Source: Liolophura sinensis
Lineage: Eukaryota; Mollusca; Polyplacophora; Chitonida; Chitonidae
DNA length: 64,000 nt
NCBI RefSeq assembly: GCF_032854445.1
Contig: NC_088297.1
Span: 22,517,127 to 22,581,126, forward strand
Direction: 5' to 3'
Below the pieces are notes generated by a model, which worked only from the letters and a program-made list of their open reading frames with translations, did not search any database and was not told the DNA's origin. A program made the position numbers and the translations under genes. Positions 56,801 to 63,269 of the stretch are shown piece after piece. Position 1 is the first letter of the stretch. Each line of letters opens with the position of its first letter.

Positions 56801-59031
56801 GACAGACCTTCCCACGTATGGCCGGTGAGGAAGCCAGCATGAGCTGGACTTAAACTCACAGTGACTGCACTGGTCGGAGGATCCTGGGTCAGAGATGGTT
56901 AATGGTGACATCTTCTTGTACTATGATGTTTCCTTGGCTGGTACTGTTGATATTATTAGTTCAATACAGACTAATCTTGGCTTTTGACACTTGAGATTCT
57001 TTCAGGTCTAGATTGGTATTACCTCTCCTGTGCCCACTGCTGGTATTTGGGGTGCATGGATTGGCCTGACCCAGTGGGTGTGGTCCGTGAGAGGTCAAAG
57101 GGCGGGAAGGGGATAGAGGGTGTGTTGGGCGACATAAGTTGGTTCCTCAGCATCTGCATCTGACGCTCATACATCTGACGTTGCTTCTCCAGAGCCTCTG
57201 CAAAGGTAACCAACAACAACAGTGTCAGGTCTATGAACACAGAGTTCCAGCTGCTATATGCACTGAAGTACAAAGAATACAAAGAGTGTATTAATAAGTT
57301 AATTAGTTGTTGGTTATTTAATTGATTTGTTATCTAATTTGTTTGCAATCTTGACATTTAACATCTGCTTCTGCATTATTTCTTTCATATGACACATAAT
57401 GTGTACAGTAAAGGGTCGGCTTTCATGCCAACATTATTGGCTTGCTGCCCAACTAAAATGCCATGTAAACTAGCACAAGGGCAATCATGAATTCAGCCAA
57501 GAGAACAAGTTGCAAAATCACAAAATTAATGTCTTAAGCATCACTCATCAGTGGAATTGAACACAGAGTCCATATCTATCCAATTCTTGCAACAAGTTAA
57601 AAATTCAAACACAGCTACAATTAAAATATTTTGCTCTATGAAGTTTAAAATTTGTAGGCTTCTGCTATGGCAGAACAATGCACCAAACCACAAATTGGGA
57701 CCTTTCCTGTTCTAAGTTTGACTTACCGGTAATGACTTGCAATTTATGACTTAATTAAGTGTTTAGTAAATTAATAAATACGAGCCCTGGTCTCTCAGCT
57801 ACAAGGCAGCAGGAATTATGGTCCAAAGTGTACGTACTTGCAAAAATTTGCTAAAGTTTTCTGATTGGCTAACCTTGTTTTTCCTCCTCATGCTGCTTCT
57901 CGATGGCATGAATTGCCTCGTTGATCGGGTCATTGCCCAACTCTTTCATCATCAGTTCTGCTTGGGCAAAGTCGTAGTCTATTGTCTGGTCCAGATCAGG
58001 TTCCACAGTTTGCGGACCTGAAACAACAACAACAGCCAAGTCAGCGTGTGAAGAAAAACCATCAGACATATGTACACGATAGACAAAAGGAATGTTTACA
58101 ACAGTAATTCTGCAACTGGTGAGAAATGATATCAAAATCTTTTACAACTATTATTGACAAAATTTATTTGTTAATTTAACTGGCATTTTATGCTTTGATC
58201 ACAGTTTCTAACTTCTACCACCACAGTCAGTTTAATGGGAGAAAACCAGAGCGTCTGGAACACAAACCCACTGACTCTTGCAATACACCTGATAAATTAG
58301 ACTTCCTGACTTCAGTCGCTTATGAGGCCGAAAACAAACCCTGTACAATAACAGTAAGACAACGTACTGCTGGCTTTAGGACAGTTAATCCTGAAGAAAT
58401 GATTGGTTCCCCAGAGGATTCTGTCACCATGTTTGACTTTGGTTCTCTCACTGATTACGGAGCCATTGACACAGGTTCTGAAACAACACAAACAGTTTTC
58501 AATTACAGCTGAAAATTCAACTTTTTATCAACATGGAATAAAATTTAGGTACATACAAGTAACATACAATTTGGCACTTTCTGACTGAGACATTATGGTA
58601 GAGCAATAGACTAAATTTAATGATCCAGTGCTTAATTAGTATTGTTCATGGGTGATTTTCTGACAGCTCTTGTAATGTTACACGATATGTAGCAAAGCAC
58701 CATGCTGGCATCGTACGCCAAGTCTCACTATAGCAGAGTTCACACCTTAGCTGCACCTAGATGTAACACACATACACGCTCAGACAAGCCATATATGATT
58801 AACCGTGTTCCAGGTTTGGACAAGGGCTCCCTTGTTAACTGCCAACTCTTATTCCATGCCTTTACCTGTGGTGTTTATTAGCGATGATATTTACCTGGCT
58901 CCCTCATTAGGAGTGATGTAGACGTCGTTGTTCTCCAGGTCAACGACGCAGTGCTCAGGCATGATGCCCAGCCCACTAAGCTGGATGTCCTGCTCCACTG
59001 GAGCATTGGGGCGCCCTACCAAGGTGTGCTC
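26700..59031 (-). CDS. KIF13B: KIF13-type kinesin-3 (KIF13A/B, Khc-73 orthologue), 3' part of gene
   Basis: Twenty-five coding exons, listed separately, give about 1548 C-terminal residues of a kinesin-3 motor protein. These motors walk to microtubule plus ends; KIF13B/Khc-73 carries Dlg-type MAGUK cargo and, through its FHA domain, binds centaurin-alpha/ADAP1 with PIP3 vesicles. Order: FHA (EHTLVGR, HGDRILWG), coiled coil (KQRQMYERQMQMLRNQL, REANFLADEM), KIF1B-like block (ENHNLIGVANIFLECLF), DUF3694-type stalk (LDSYQEEDLNVLRERWS, LTEERNAVLVP, GVTYEIVSNIP), a long Ser/Glu-rich linker, and a C-terminal CAP-Gly (GKNNGSVNGIQYFKC). The stalk resembles vertebrate KIF13A slightly more; the CAP-Gly is the KIF13B/Khc-73 character, so this is probably the single ancestral orthologue. 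The motor-domain exons lie beyond 64000. All junction phases agree except one extra base in the exon at 54057-54204. Confidence 0.96.
27498..27713 (-). CDS. KIF13B: KIF13 exon: CAP-Gly domain, first half
   Basis: Codes for GCEDSVSLCSFGSRADLDRL, then VPSWIQFGESVLVSSS and GVVQYIGNTAFASGPWIGVE and LDQPE. The pattern GxVxYIGxxxFxxGxWxGVELDxPxG is that of CAP-Gly domains. The intron splits the GKNxGS signature. Confidence 0.96.
27805..27909 (-). mobile_element. V-type SINE 3' part in KIF13 intron
   Basis: Antisense: TTTATTTATTTC tail, GGTTGGTGTTTTACACTGTACT, GGTGGGAGGAAACCCACAACCATCC and GGTTGCTGGCAGA. An internal deletion removes part of the core. Old by its divergence. Confidence 0.8.
28230..28430 (+). 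repeat. Dispersed repeat (partner 63270-63445)
   Basis: TCATAAATGTATGCAAAATTTCACCGTAAAC and AGCGGTTTAGAGGTCGAAAA, GATTTACAG match TCATTGCATGCATAAATTTCACTGAAAAC, ATGGTTTAGTGGTTGAAAA, GATTTACAG at the other end of the gene. Family not recognised. Confidence 0.5.
28449..28592 (-). mobile_element. Worn V-type SINE copy
   Basis: Antisense remains: TTTTTCATTGGTGTTTGACACCATACTCA at the tail end, and CATTTGAGCCAGCAAGGCCC where the head should read GACTGAGCCACGGAGGCCC. The core is lost. Confidence 0.5.
28675..29938 (-). CDS. KIF13B: KIF13 large exon: Ser/Glu-rich linker
   Basis: A 1264-bp exon that codes for about 421 low-complexity residues beginning SLDEEEEMARKLPQSPDEFQ and ending SPSEEHLS. It contains ASSGYGSQAVSTLTLSSEDS, which corresponds to the conserved SSGYFSHSxSxATLS motif of KIF13A/B, then acidic Ser-rich and Pro-rich parts (KTPEPPVKRKVGSAKRD). 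It is probably disordered and phosphorylated. The GC-richer plus-strand frames here are shadows. Confidence 0.95.
30330..30448 (-). CDS. KIF13B: KIF13 exon: linker SPKSGLSPHASKLVKPM
   Basis: Codes for ASPKSGLSPHASKLVKPMRT and LLEEQHLREKKPLLHQDTEE. The PxxxKxVKPMxxxxEE pattern has a counterpart in KIF13A (FKPLMPVKEEH). Two other frames are blocked by stops. Confidence 0.9.
30449..33716 (-). other. KIF13 intron, 3.3 kb
   Basis: AT-rich intron without further coding exons that I could find. Bases 32200-32330 look like a very worn V-type SINE (TTATGCTGTACTCAAGAC, GAGAAACCAGGCCCA). The short plus frame at 32849-33046 has no family resemblance. Confidence 0.5.
33717..33783 (-). CDS. KIF13B: KIF13 exon: IRADSIQDLYHIDPM
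   Basis: A 67-bp exon coding for IRADSIQDLYHIDPMAPTSH and FH. It lies in the divergent linker, so support comes from splice sites (TTACCTCAG|A, G|GTAAGT) and matching phases, not strong homology. Confidence 0.85.
35254..35286 (-). CDS. KIF13B: KIF13 microexon, 33 bp
   Basis: Codes for MVLSPTKLDEQ. Acceptor TTTACAG|ATG and donor CAG|GTGAGT are both good and the frame joins both neighbours at phase 0. A clean cassette, so it may be alternatively spliced. Confidence 0.85.
35404..35590. repeat. 61-bp tandem repeat, 3 copies, in KIF13 intron
   Basis: AGGCTAGGTATTTTGTGAAT recurs at 35404, 35465 and 35526, each followed by ATTTACAATCTTAAT and TCTGTCAATGTCTACAATG. The last copy is partial. Confidence 0.88.
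36368..36445 (-). CDS. KIF13B: KIF13 exon: EVAVKECL to SVPNIHN
   Basis: Codes for EVAVKECLAASGRPLRKTAS and VPNIHN. In KIF13A/B the matching xRRSLSTPNVHN stretch follows the end of the stalk. It contains a basic-directed serine (RKTAS) that could be phosphorylated; that is inference. Confidence 0.93.
36768..36920 (-). CDS. KIF13B: KIF13 exon: DGETYIEKYIKGV block
   Basis: Codes for ASEDLEDMETLAQLAASQNE, INASDGETYIEKYIKGVSAV and ESILTLDRLRQ. The same order (SDGETYIEKY, LxLERLRQ) occurs in KIF13A. Confidence 0.95.
37061..37149. repeat. Short tandem repeat GAATAAGCCT / GAATATGAACT
   Basis: Mixed 10- and 11-bp units (GAATAAGCCT, GAATATGAACT) repeat about eight times within a KIF13 intron. Confidence 0.85.
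38007..38060 (-). CDS. KIF13B: KIF13 exon: GVTYEIVSNIP
   Basis: A 54-bp exon coding for DFLYGCGVTYEIVSNIPK. GVTYEIVSNIP is conserved through the whole KIF13 family. Both junctions are phase 0, so the exon could be skipped in frame. Confidence 0.94.
38157..38183. repeat. Poly-A tract
   Basis: About 26 consecutive A on plus (poly-T on the KIF13 coding strand), about 100 bp upstream of the exon at 38007-38060. Length is uncertain in any assembly. Confidence 0.8.
38505..39625 (+). repeat. Dispersed repeat, copy 2, with two exon-like coding blocks
   Basis: Partner of 6205-6960. On plus it holds a coding-looking block (38660-38867: FEMDSNHTEANIQPDQFEST, VDDAEVPIYHADISRQASDS, EVSDDEFNVCPGISNRTG). 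The block ends NMNW with the W codon split by a donor (TG|GTAAGC). After an acceptor (GTGTGCAG at about 39160), a second block reads CRSGNSAVLLSHLSAVEQIG and ends in EQQTISWRNLICLLSLLYSVF-stop. The acidic-linker-then-W-C pattern is loosely like the cysteine-rich C-terminal domain of P2X7-type proteins, but key cysteines are absent, so I do not assign a family. It lies antisense in a KIF13 intron and looks like a decayed multi-copy gene or element. Confidence 0.5.
39675..39885 (+). repeat. Dispersed repeat (partner 54655-54870)
   Basis: AATTCCTCAACCTTTTTGCGTA, CAACTTTCAGT-like, TTTATGCA-ATTT, GGATTGGTCAGTT and GGGCTTCACAAAGAGTAT have near copies in the same order at 54655-54870. Both copies lie in KIF13 introns. 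It may be the continuation of the 38505-39625 repeat. Confidence 0.55.
40070..40294 (-). CDS. KIF13B: KIF13 exon: WDSSMHDNVHLNRVTP block
   Basis: Codes for IGAMTSWDSSMHDNVHLNRV, TPANERVYLILKATVRLSHP, ASMELVLRKRLCINIYKKQI and on to KKRMYKI. Donor ATT|GTAAGT. Confidence 0.95.
40376..40545. repeat. 36-bp minisatellite, about 4.5 copies, in KIF13 intron
   Basis: Unit CTGATGTGTTTTACATTTTT followed by CACTCATCACTTCACT. Because 36 is a multiple of three, frames on both strands stay open; they are accidental. The array sits in a 450-bp intron, starting 80 bp from the exon at 40070-40294. Confidence 0.9.
40745..40869 (-). CDS. KIF13B: KIF13 exon: GVNSILPKEHG block
   Basis: Codes for AEDMSTPNAKEGYQAAGVNS, ILPKEHGAKFVSLPI and IKNFEKD. 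GVNSILPKEHG is identical in vertebrate KIF13A as I remember it. Confidence 0.94.
41053..41158 (+). mobile_element. V-type SINE 3' part in KIF13 intron
   Basis: Sense: TTGTGGGTTTCTGCCTGATT, ACCCACCATAATACTGGCCG, CCGTCGTATAAGTGAAATAT, TCTTGAGTAAAACACCAATC and an A/T-rich tail. Head and first half of the core missing. Confidence 0.85.
42094..42149 (-). CDS. KIF13B: KIF13 exon: TPPPGMEEHIPVLFLDLN
   Basis: A 56-bp exon coding for WTPPPGMEEHIPVLFLDLN, an almost invariant family motif. Acceptor CGTTTCAG|G, donor G|GTAAGT. Confidence 0.94.
42285..42411 (-). CDS. KIF13B: KIF13 exon: LTEERNAVLVPAAGS block
   Basis: Codes for KSDTDLERERALIDQWVCLT, EERNAVLVPAAGSCVPGAPA and D. The donor is G|GTCAGT, less common but supported by the frame of the next exon (W then TPPPGMEEHIP). 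Confidence 0.93.
42869..43112 (-). CDS. KIF13B: KIF13 exon: DUF3694-type stalk
   Basis: Codes for GHSRRIMVKVKPVQNSGTLP, IICESINSITIGCITARQ, then LDSYQEEDLNVLRERWSEAL and YLDDQIQKLMSKQ. Nearly every position has a KIF13A counterpart. This is the region described as the MAGUK-binding stalk in KIF13B. Confidence 0.95.
43716..43848 (-). CDS. KIF13B: KIF13 exon: RWNEVMRKLELWVEI block
   Basis: Codes for WNEVMRKLELWVEIHELNDQ, GEYAPVEVTSKTEVV and TGGVFQLRQ. Acceptor TTACAG|G, donor CAG|GTGAGA. Confidence 0.94.
44044..44201 (-). CDS. KIF13B: KIF13 exon: EEFIEHCSEGALSIEVWGHR
   Basis: Codes for DFKVHLTEEFIEHCSEGALS, IEVWGHRSQGFGSNGP and NWELENVLSKSRSLVD. The family's xEEFLEFxSDGALAxEVWGHR motif is plain. 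Confidence 0.94.
44414..44584 (-). CDS. KIF13B: KIF13 exon: LSNFVFCHYSFWG block
   Basis: Codes for VVIKEAKGLPPALSNFVFCH, YSFWGHPEPIVVPPDVNPDT and LRNNETNLTFRFNHRR, equivalent to the GLPxxLSxFVFCQYTFW segment of the family. Followed upstream by the 55-bp minisatellite intron. Confidence 0.94.
44719..45540. repeat. 55-bp minisatellite, 15 copies, in KIF13 intron
   Basis: CATAAGTAGTGATGTGATCC starts at 44719, 44774, 44829 and so on every 55 bp to 45489, with no length change at all. The unit continues AACAAGATTATAAACTTCAC and ATATCTTAATTCCAC. Copies differ by single bases only, and variants (CAGCAAGATCATAAACTTC; CTCAATTCCACCG) recur in blocks. Confidence 0.97.
45676..45815. repeat. 16-bp tandem repeat GACATCATGACTCTCT
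   Basis: Units GACATCATGACTCTCT and the longer GACATCATGACTCATGACTCTCT alternate for about 140 bp, in the same KIF13 intron as the 55-bp array. Confidence 0.88.
45922..46047 (-). CDS. KIF13B: KIF13 exon: IAGKLHVEI block
   Basis: Codes for IAGKLHVEISKLGGSFMDRF, ANTNDEEDEDTYSNI and VTPVFIR. The acidic middle matches the variable Glu/Ser segment of vertebrate KIF13A. Donor AGG|GTGAGG. Confidence 0.93.
46298..46444 (-). CDS. KIF13B: KIF13 exon: KIF1B-like domain
   Basis: Codes for DQGPPIKGDPFYESQENHNL, IGVANIFLECLFSDIKLDYQ and VPIISQQGE, the best conserved block between KIF1 and KIF13 proteins outside motor and FHA. It is separated from the preceding exon by a 7.6-kb intron. Confidence 0.95.
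46936..47203 (-). mobile_element. V-type SINE, full length, with 11-bp target-site duplication
   Basis: Best preserved copy. On minus it reads from GGGGCCTCTGTGGCTCAGTC (tRNA-derived head; A box TGGCTCAGTCGG) and B-box-like GAGTTCAACTCCAGC, through CCAGCAAACC-type middle and the V-like core at 47011-47049. It then reads GGCCACCATCGTATAAGTGA and ATATTCTCGAGTACGGCG and ends in an AATAAATAAATAA tail. It is flanked by AACACTTATAA on both sides (46924-46934 and 47205-47215), proof of retrotransposition. Few differences from the consensus of the other copies, so it is the youngest here. Confidence 0.95.
47613..47745 (-). mobile_element. V-type SINE, 5'-truncated
   Basis: Antisense: TTATTTATTTATTTGATAGG tail to GCAGGTTGCTGACAGACC, then unrelated sequence. 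The core is shortened (AACCTGGGTTCTGGAAACCC). 5' truncation is usual for SINE copies. Only 410 bp from the full-length copy. Confidence 0.88.
47829..47880. repeat. TA-rich microsatellite
   Basis: ATATATATATAT interrupted by GT and ending in ACACACATATATA. Confidence 0.9.
54057..54204 (-). CDS. KIF13B: KIF13 exon with a one-base frame disruption
   Basis: Codes for RGAFVSEPAILVKRKGKANQ and IWAMEK, then, one base later, FENKIIDMREMYEERKERGL and PLR. Both parts match the KIF13 family but in different frames. Minus reads GGAAAAAGTTT where four A would keep the frame (A5 at 54127-54131). The exon is 148 bp between two phase-0 junctions, where 147 is required. An assembly or read error in a homopolymer is the likely cause. 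Confidence 0.9.
54655..54870 (+). repeat. Dispersed repeat (partner 39675-39885)
   Basis: See partner. Matching order of blocks from TAATTCCTCAACCTTTTCGC to CACCTTGCTAACGTGCGAAA, directly before the TIR element. Confidence 0.55.
54885..55436. mobile_element. Non-autonomous DNA transposon with terminal inverted repeats
   Basis: The left end GTTCTCACAGTGCCATTTGT and AGTACCAACTTGTAGCA is mirrored at the right end as TGCTACAAGTTGGTACTAC and AAATCGCATCATGAGAAAG, giving imperfect inverted repeats of about 35 bp with a perfect 22-bp inner part. The interior carries a further GTAGCATTC/GAATGCTAC pair. A 66-codon frame (MSEEVNDTNVCTGKRKKL...) begins inside but has no clear transposase motif. The ends recall PIF/Harbinger-like MITEs, but I could not fix a target-site duplication. 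Confidence 0.7.
56166..56328 (-). CDS. KIF13B: KIF13 exon: coiled coil to LQIPASNL
   Basis: Codes for RDKLFKQSLAKLREEVVKAN, IVREANFLADEMGKHTEFSV and TLQIPASNLSPNRR. The acceptor is TGATTTCAG|A. An upstream in-frame ATG (giving MLNPVPDF) is intronic, because the codon phase and the family sequence both require this acceptor. Confidence 0.93.
56681..56892 (-). mobile_element. V-type SINE, nearly full length, in KIF13 intron
   Basis: Antisense: TTTATTCCGCACTCAAGAATATTTCA, GTTCAGCATTATGATGAGAGG, ACCATCCTCAGGTTGCTGACAGACC, GGAAGCCAGCATGAGCTGGAC to GGTCGGAGGATCCTGGGTC. The last 40 bp of the tRNA head are missing. Many substitutions, so old. Confidence 0.85.
57023..57197 (-). CDS. KIF13B: KIF13 exon: coiled coil
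   Basis: Codes for EALEKQRQMYERQMQMLRNQ, a Pro/Ser-rich insert, and HPKYQQWAQER. The heptad pattern continues from the previous exon. Donor AG|GTAATA. Confidence 0.93.
57874..58017 (-). CDS. KIF13B: KIF13 exon: linker after the FHA domain
   Basis: Codes for SPQTVEPDLDQTIDYDFAQA, then ELMMKELGNDPINEA and IEKQHEEEKQ, matching the acidic linker and start of the coiled coil in KIF13A/B. Donor G|GTTAGC. Confidence 0.93.
58368..58477 (-). CDS. KIF13B: KIF13 exon: FHA domain, C-terminal half
   Basis: Codes for RTCVNGSVISERTKVKHGDR then ILWGTNHFFRINCPKAS. HGDRILWG is the conserved end of the FHA fold. Acceptor TTGTTTCAG|A, donor A|GTACGT. The 105-codon plus-strand frame at 58195-58512 is its shadow. 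Confidence 0.93.
58895..59031 (-). CDS. KIF13B: KIF13 exon: FHA domain, N-terminal half
   Basis: Codes for EHTLVGRPNAPVEQDIQLSG to ITPNEGA plus AG of the next codon. EHTLVGR is the hallmark start of kinesin-3 FHA domains. Acceptor TTTTACAG|GAG, donor AG|GTAAAT. It is the most 5' exon in the window; about 5 kb of intron follows upstream. Confidence 0.93.
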
Positions 59032-59040
59032 CTGTAAAAT

Positions 59041-59362
59041 ACAACAACAATCAGTTAATATGATGTAAAAGTGTGCTCCTGTAACTTAACAGCAGCATCA
59101 GTAAATATGATCTGAAAGTGTGCTCCTATGACTTTACAACATCATCAGTAAATATGATCTGAAAGTGTGCTCCTGTAACTTAACAGCAGCATCAGTAAAT
59201 ATGATCTGAAAGTGTGCTCCTATGACTTTACAGCATCATGAGTAAATATGATGCATAGGTGTGATCCTGTAACTTAACAACATCAGTAAATATGATGTAA
59301 AAGTGTGCTCGTATAACACACAATGATAACAACACTCAGTATGATGTAAAATTGTGCTCCTG
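59041..59362. repeat. 47-bp minisatellite containing copies of a KIF13 splice acceptor
   Basis: GTGTGCTCCT starts at 59071, 59118, 59165 and 59212, and with changes at 59259, 59303 and 59352; period 47 bp. On minus each unit reads ACAG|GAGCACAC or ATAG|GAGCACAC, the same as the acceptor and first bases of the FHA exon at 59031 (TTACAG|GAGCACAC). Two unit types alternate (CCTGTAACTTAAC and CCTATGACTTTAC), giving a 94-bp higher order. Confidence 0.9.
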
Positions 59363-59462
59363 TAACTAGTACAGTGAGTGAATGGCAACTCATAACACAT
59401 GATGAGAAAGTCTGCCCATTTAACATACTGTACAACAATGAATATATATATTTTTTTTGTCT

Positions 59463-59680
59463 CTTTATTTCATTGGTGTTTTACGCCGTACTCAAGAATA
59501 TGATGGGACGAAACTGGGCAGAACCCAGAGAAAACCCACGACCATTCGCAGGTTGCTGACAGACCTTCCAACCTCCGGCTGGAGAGGAAGCCAGCATGAG
59601 CTGGACTTGAACTCACAGTGACCGCTTTGGCGAGAGGCTCCTGGGTGATTACCCTGCGCTAGTCATCTGAGCCACATAAC
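59463..59680 (-). mobile_element. V-type SINE, nearly full length, internal deletion
   Basis: Antisense: TTTATTTCATTGGTGTTTTACGCCGTACTC, then a deletion of about 35 bp before GATGGGACGAAACTGGGCAG, the V-like core, GGTTGCTGACAGACCTTCCA, GGAAGCCAGCATGAGCTGGA and a damaged head (GCGCTAGTCATCTGAGCCAC). Confidence 0.88.
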
Positions 59681-60198
59681 AAGTACAAAATATATCATCT
59701 AACAGCGTGCTACATATGTAGTGTGTATATCTAGTACTGTATGTCACAACATAATACAATTATAATGAACAGTATTTTACGCAATGATTGGTATGTAAAA
59801 TGTACTTTTAGAAACCAATAAAAGCCTTCAAATGATACAATTAGAAGGCTCTACAAGGTGGATGAATCAGTCAGAGTCAAGCAAACTGACGCGTCACCTG
59901 AAAAATGCTAGTGGTGAAACACGGTGCATTATGTGAGAGTTAGTTCCTGCAAAAATATGACAATATCTGATGTTAGAGGGTGATCACATAATAAATGATG
60001 TATATCACACATGAACCTAATCATGCAGTCAACAGAAATTTGAAATAAATAAGAATGCTCCAGCGATGATGGCACAGTGATGCATGATTAAGTATCACAT
60101 GACGCAATGTGTATATTCACGGCTTCAAGGAATCCTCAGACCCATCCAATATCCAAAGTTGGCTACAATAATTCCTACATCAATTTCCTTTGAATCGA

Positions 60199-60226
60199 GT
60201 TATATATATATATATATATATATATA
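60199..60226. repeat. TA microsatellite
   Basis: About 14 TA units that merge into the tail end of the SINE at 60226; perhaps it grew from the SINE's A/T-rich tail. Confidence 0.9.
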
Positions 60227-60443
60227 TGCTGTACTCAAGACTATTTCACTTTATATGATACTGGGCGGCATTACGATGGGAAAGCTATGACTATCCGCAG
60301 GTTGCAGGCAGACCTTCCACTGTACGACCGAAGAGGAAGCCAACAAGAGCTGGGCTTGAACTCACAGTCAGACTGCATTGGTGAGAGGCTCCTGCGTCAT
60401 TGCGCTGTACTAGCTCGTTAACCATTGGGCCACACAGGTCCCC
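60226..60443 (-). mobile_element. V-type SINE, nearly full length
   Basis: Antisense: GCTGTACTCAAGACTATTTCACTTTATATG, GGGCGGCATTACGATGGGAA, a deletion in the core, CTATCCGCAGGTTGCAGGCAGACC, GGAAGCCAACAAGAGCTGGG and the head up to GGGCCACACAGGTCCCC. Tail replaced by the TA tract. Confidence 0.88.
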
Positions 60444-61994
60444 TTGGAGTCATATAATGAATAAATATAAAGATATTCAAACTTATGGGACATGGGGTAA
60501 AATATTCAAAGGTTCCTGGGCTCACTCAAAGCAAAAATTATGAAGAACTACTGATTTCATAAAACAATTAACCACAGATCCACATCCTGTTACATTTTAC
60601 CATGGGGCTAAATGGAAAAAATTACAACTAATAATTGTACATTTAACATTTGGGTTTGACACAATCTTTCATGCAACTGACACTGACAATAATATGCGAA
60701 AAATTTTTCTGGAATTTACTGAGAGCCAAGACAATGTGGATAAAGGTATTTAATAAAGCCTACCACATCATCCAGCCACAAAAAAAAGAGATTGCAAAAT
60801 AACGCGATTGTTTTAATACATCAGAACAGTTGTGCATATTACAGCTATGCCACTGCCAATTTACTGCGAGGAATTCTCTGTACTTGGCCCGTCTTGCGTT
60901 TGATGTTTCTGAATGTCTCAGAATAACTCTGCTATATTAGAGTGGTTGTAAAACCAAAAGTCTGGTTACCAGGGACTATGGCAAACCTTCCGTCACTAAT
61001 CAAACCAGCATGCTTCATCAAGGCGAAACGCTAAATCAATTCTCCATGAACATGACTGGCAATAGCCCCAGGATTAATATCTAAGGGGGAGAGTTGGGTA
61101 AACAGGCTGACCAAATAGCCCCTCATGCTTTGTAACGACACTGAGAATTAGGCTGCAAATAAATCCCTAATTACAGCCGACATCACAGGCTATTTACACA
61201 GGACCACACCTCGTGCGAGTCAACTCAAGTATTTCTTTTATATTTTCACGCAATTACACGCAGTTATTAGAAAAAATGAACACAGCTTCAGCGAAAAAAA
61301 AAAAAAAATGAAATACCTGATTCTGGACCACCCAACTGAAATTTCTAAACAAGCTGTCAACTCTTCTAATACATTTCAACTACATGCTACATGTGCTCTT
61401 TTTTTGTCTTCATAATACCCAAGATGAATTAAGGTACATATGCATGTAACATAAAACAAAACCTCTGCACGCCTCATTCCATCTGTACCTACATATACAG
61501 AGCTATGGAAATCCCTTAGTGTCACGGTGAAAAAAAAATTGGTGGTTAATTTGGGGTCGACTTTTTTCTTGAAATTTCGAATCTTTCTTATATCATGCAT
61601 CTAGTATTCAATTAAAAGCAAACCATGCATACATGCCTAGAGTATTACTGTATACGATGTCACCAGGGTGTGTGGCTGACACAACAGGACGTCGAATTTC
61701 CGAGAACAAAGTCAACATTTTCAACGTAAGAAAGACAAACTTTTTGACATCAGAAAGCTGACGATCTCTCAGAATGTTTCAAAAATATTGGTTGCTAAGG
61801 TGGTTGAAAATTATAGGTTTCCGAATTAGGGATCAGAAATTAATGAGCCCTTCACAAAATCTCTTGTCGTCCTGTGAGGTCCAATCAGAAAAAAGCCAAA
61901 TCTGTCACCTTTGGTGAAATACAGCATACTGTCAATCGAAATGTATACCTCTTGATGTCTGCTTTGAATGCAAGTATCTAAAGAGAAATCAAAC

Positions 61995-62061
<67 letters not shown>
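61995..62061. repeat. TA microsatellite
   Basis: About 30 TA units with one ACATA interruption. The 65-codon plus frame with YIYIYI runs is a by-product. Confidence 0.95.
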
Positions 62062-63269
62062 AGCTGATACTGCATGTATGTATAACCTGTAAAGCTGCAG
62101 AAACTGATGTACTTATGGCCTCAGAGACCCAGTTACTGGTATGTCAATATCAAGCACAGTTTTGAGCTTTGGCATGTTTGATTGGATTGGCCAAATGTAA
62201 GGGGTTCAATAAAAATTCATTAGTCCACTCACAATAATGCCTTCAGAATATGCTTAAATACCCTGAAGTTTAATTATTTTTTTTTTAAAAATTTTTTGCC
62301 ACTATACTGGATGTATTTGTCAAAGCTCCGGACTCACATGTAAAGCATCAAAATTACAATATGCCTTCTTTCCATATTGCTGAAGGGAACTACAGGTATT
62401 AGCATGTTAAACTGAGCAGACATCGCACACCATGCTCTAGAGAAACATGATAATGGCATTATACTAAATGTCTCAGAACATCAACATTATTAAGGTAACA
62501 AGCTTTTAGCCTGGCCATTCACACTGTTAAGAATGAAATCCATTTACACTCTGACTGCCACCTGACTATACATGTAACGTGCAGCTGAGTGAAGAGTTTT
62601 GCAGACAGCATCCGAACTAAGTAGGCCTATCATAACCATAATCTGGACCCTTTTAGTGACCTTGGAAAGTAATTAACATGTATGCATATGTAATTTGCTT
62701 GGCGTAATTATATCCAACCTTTTTTGGATGTCTACAGATATGCAAAAGGCTTACTTGATGCCATCAAGGTTGAGTAGGTCTAGGATTTCGCAGATGGTCT
62801 TTGGTCAAAAATCCATACAACTATTCCAATAAAAGTTGAAGATAACACGAATGTCTGTTTTTCCATCTCGATATGGAGTGGTATTTTAGTTGCAGGTTTT
62901 ATATAGGTTGGAAGTTGTCCATGGTGCTAGTTATTATAGAACAGTTTGAAGAGAGAGTCAGAAAATCAATGTCTGGCTGAGAGCAGAATCGGACTTTGAA
63001 CATTAAGGAGAAGAATGAAAACCACTTTTATAGCCCACTGTCTCAGAATTTCAACAAAACGGACACCAATAAGAAAAAGCTGAAACTAGAAAGTGTTACG
63101 AACAGCTAGAGGACTATTTATTTACACAGTATACATCTGAAAATTACGTCTAATTGAACATGATTTCACAACACACATGCACTTAAAACAAAAAACATCC
63201 CTCATGCAATGTCACTATCAGAATTACCCTCATTTTTCAAATGCCTCTGCAACCCATATTTTGAAACAT

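Noticed and set aside
58195-58512. 105-codon plus frame
   Set aside because: It lies opposite the KIF13 FHA exon at 58368-58477, which has splice sites, matching phases and the HGDRILWG motif on minus.
61968-62165. 65-codon frame with YIYIYI
   Set aside because: TA microsatellite read as codons.
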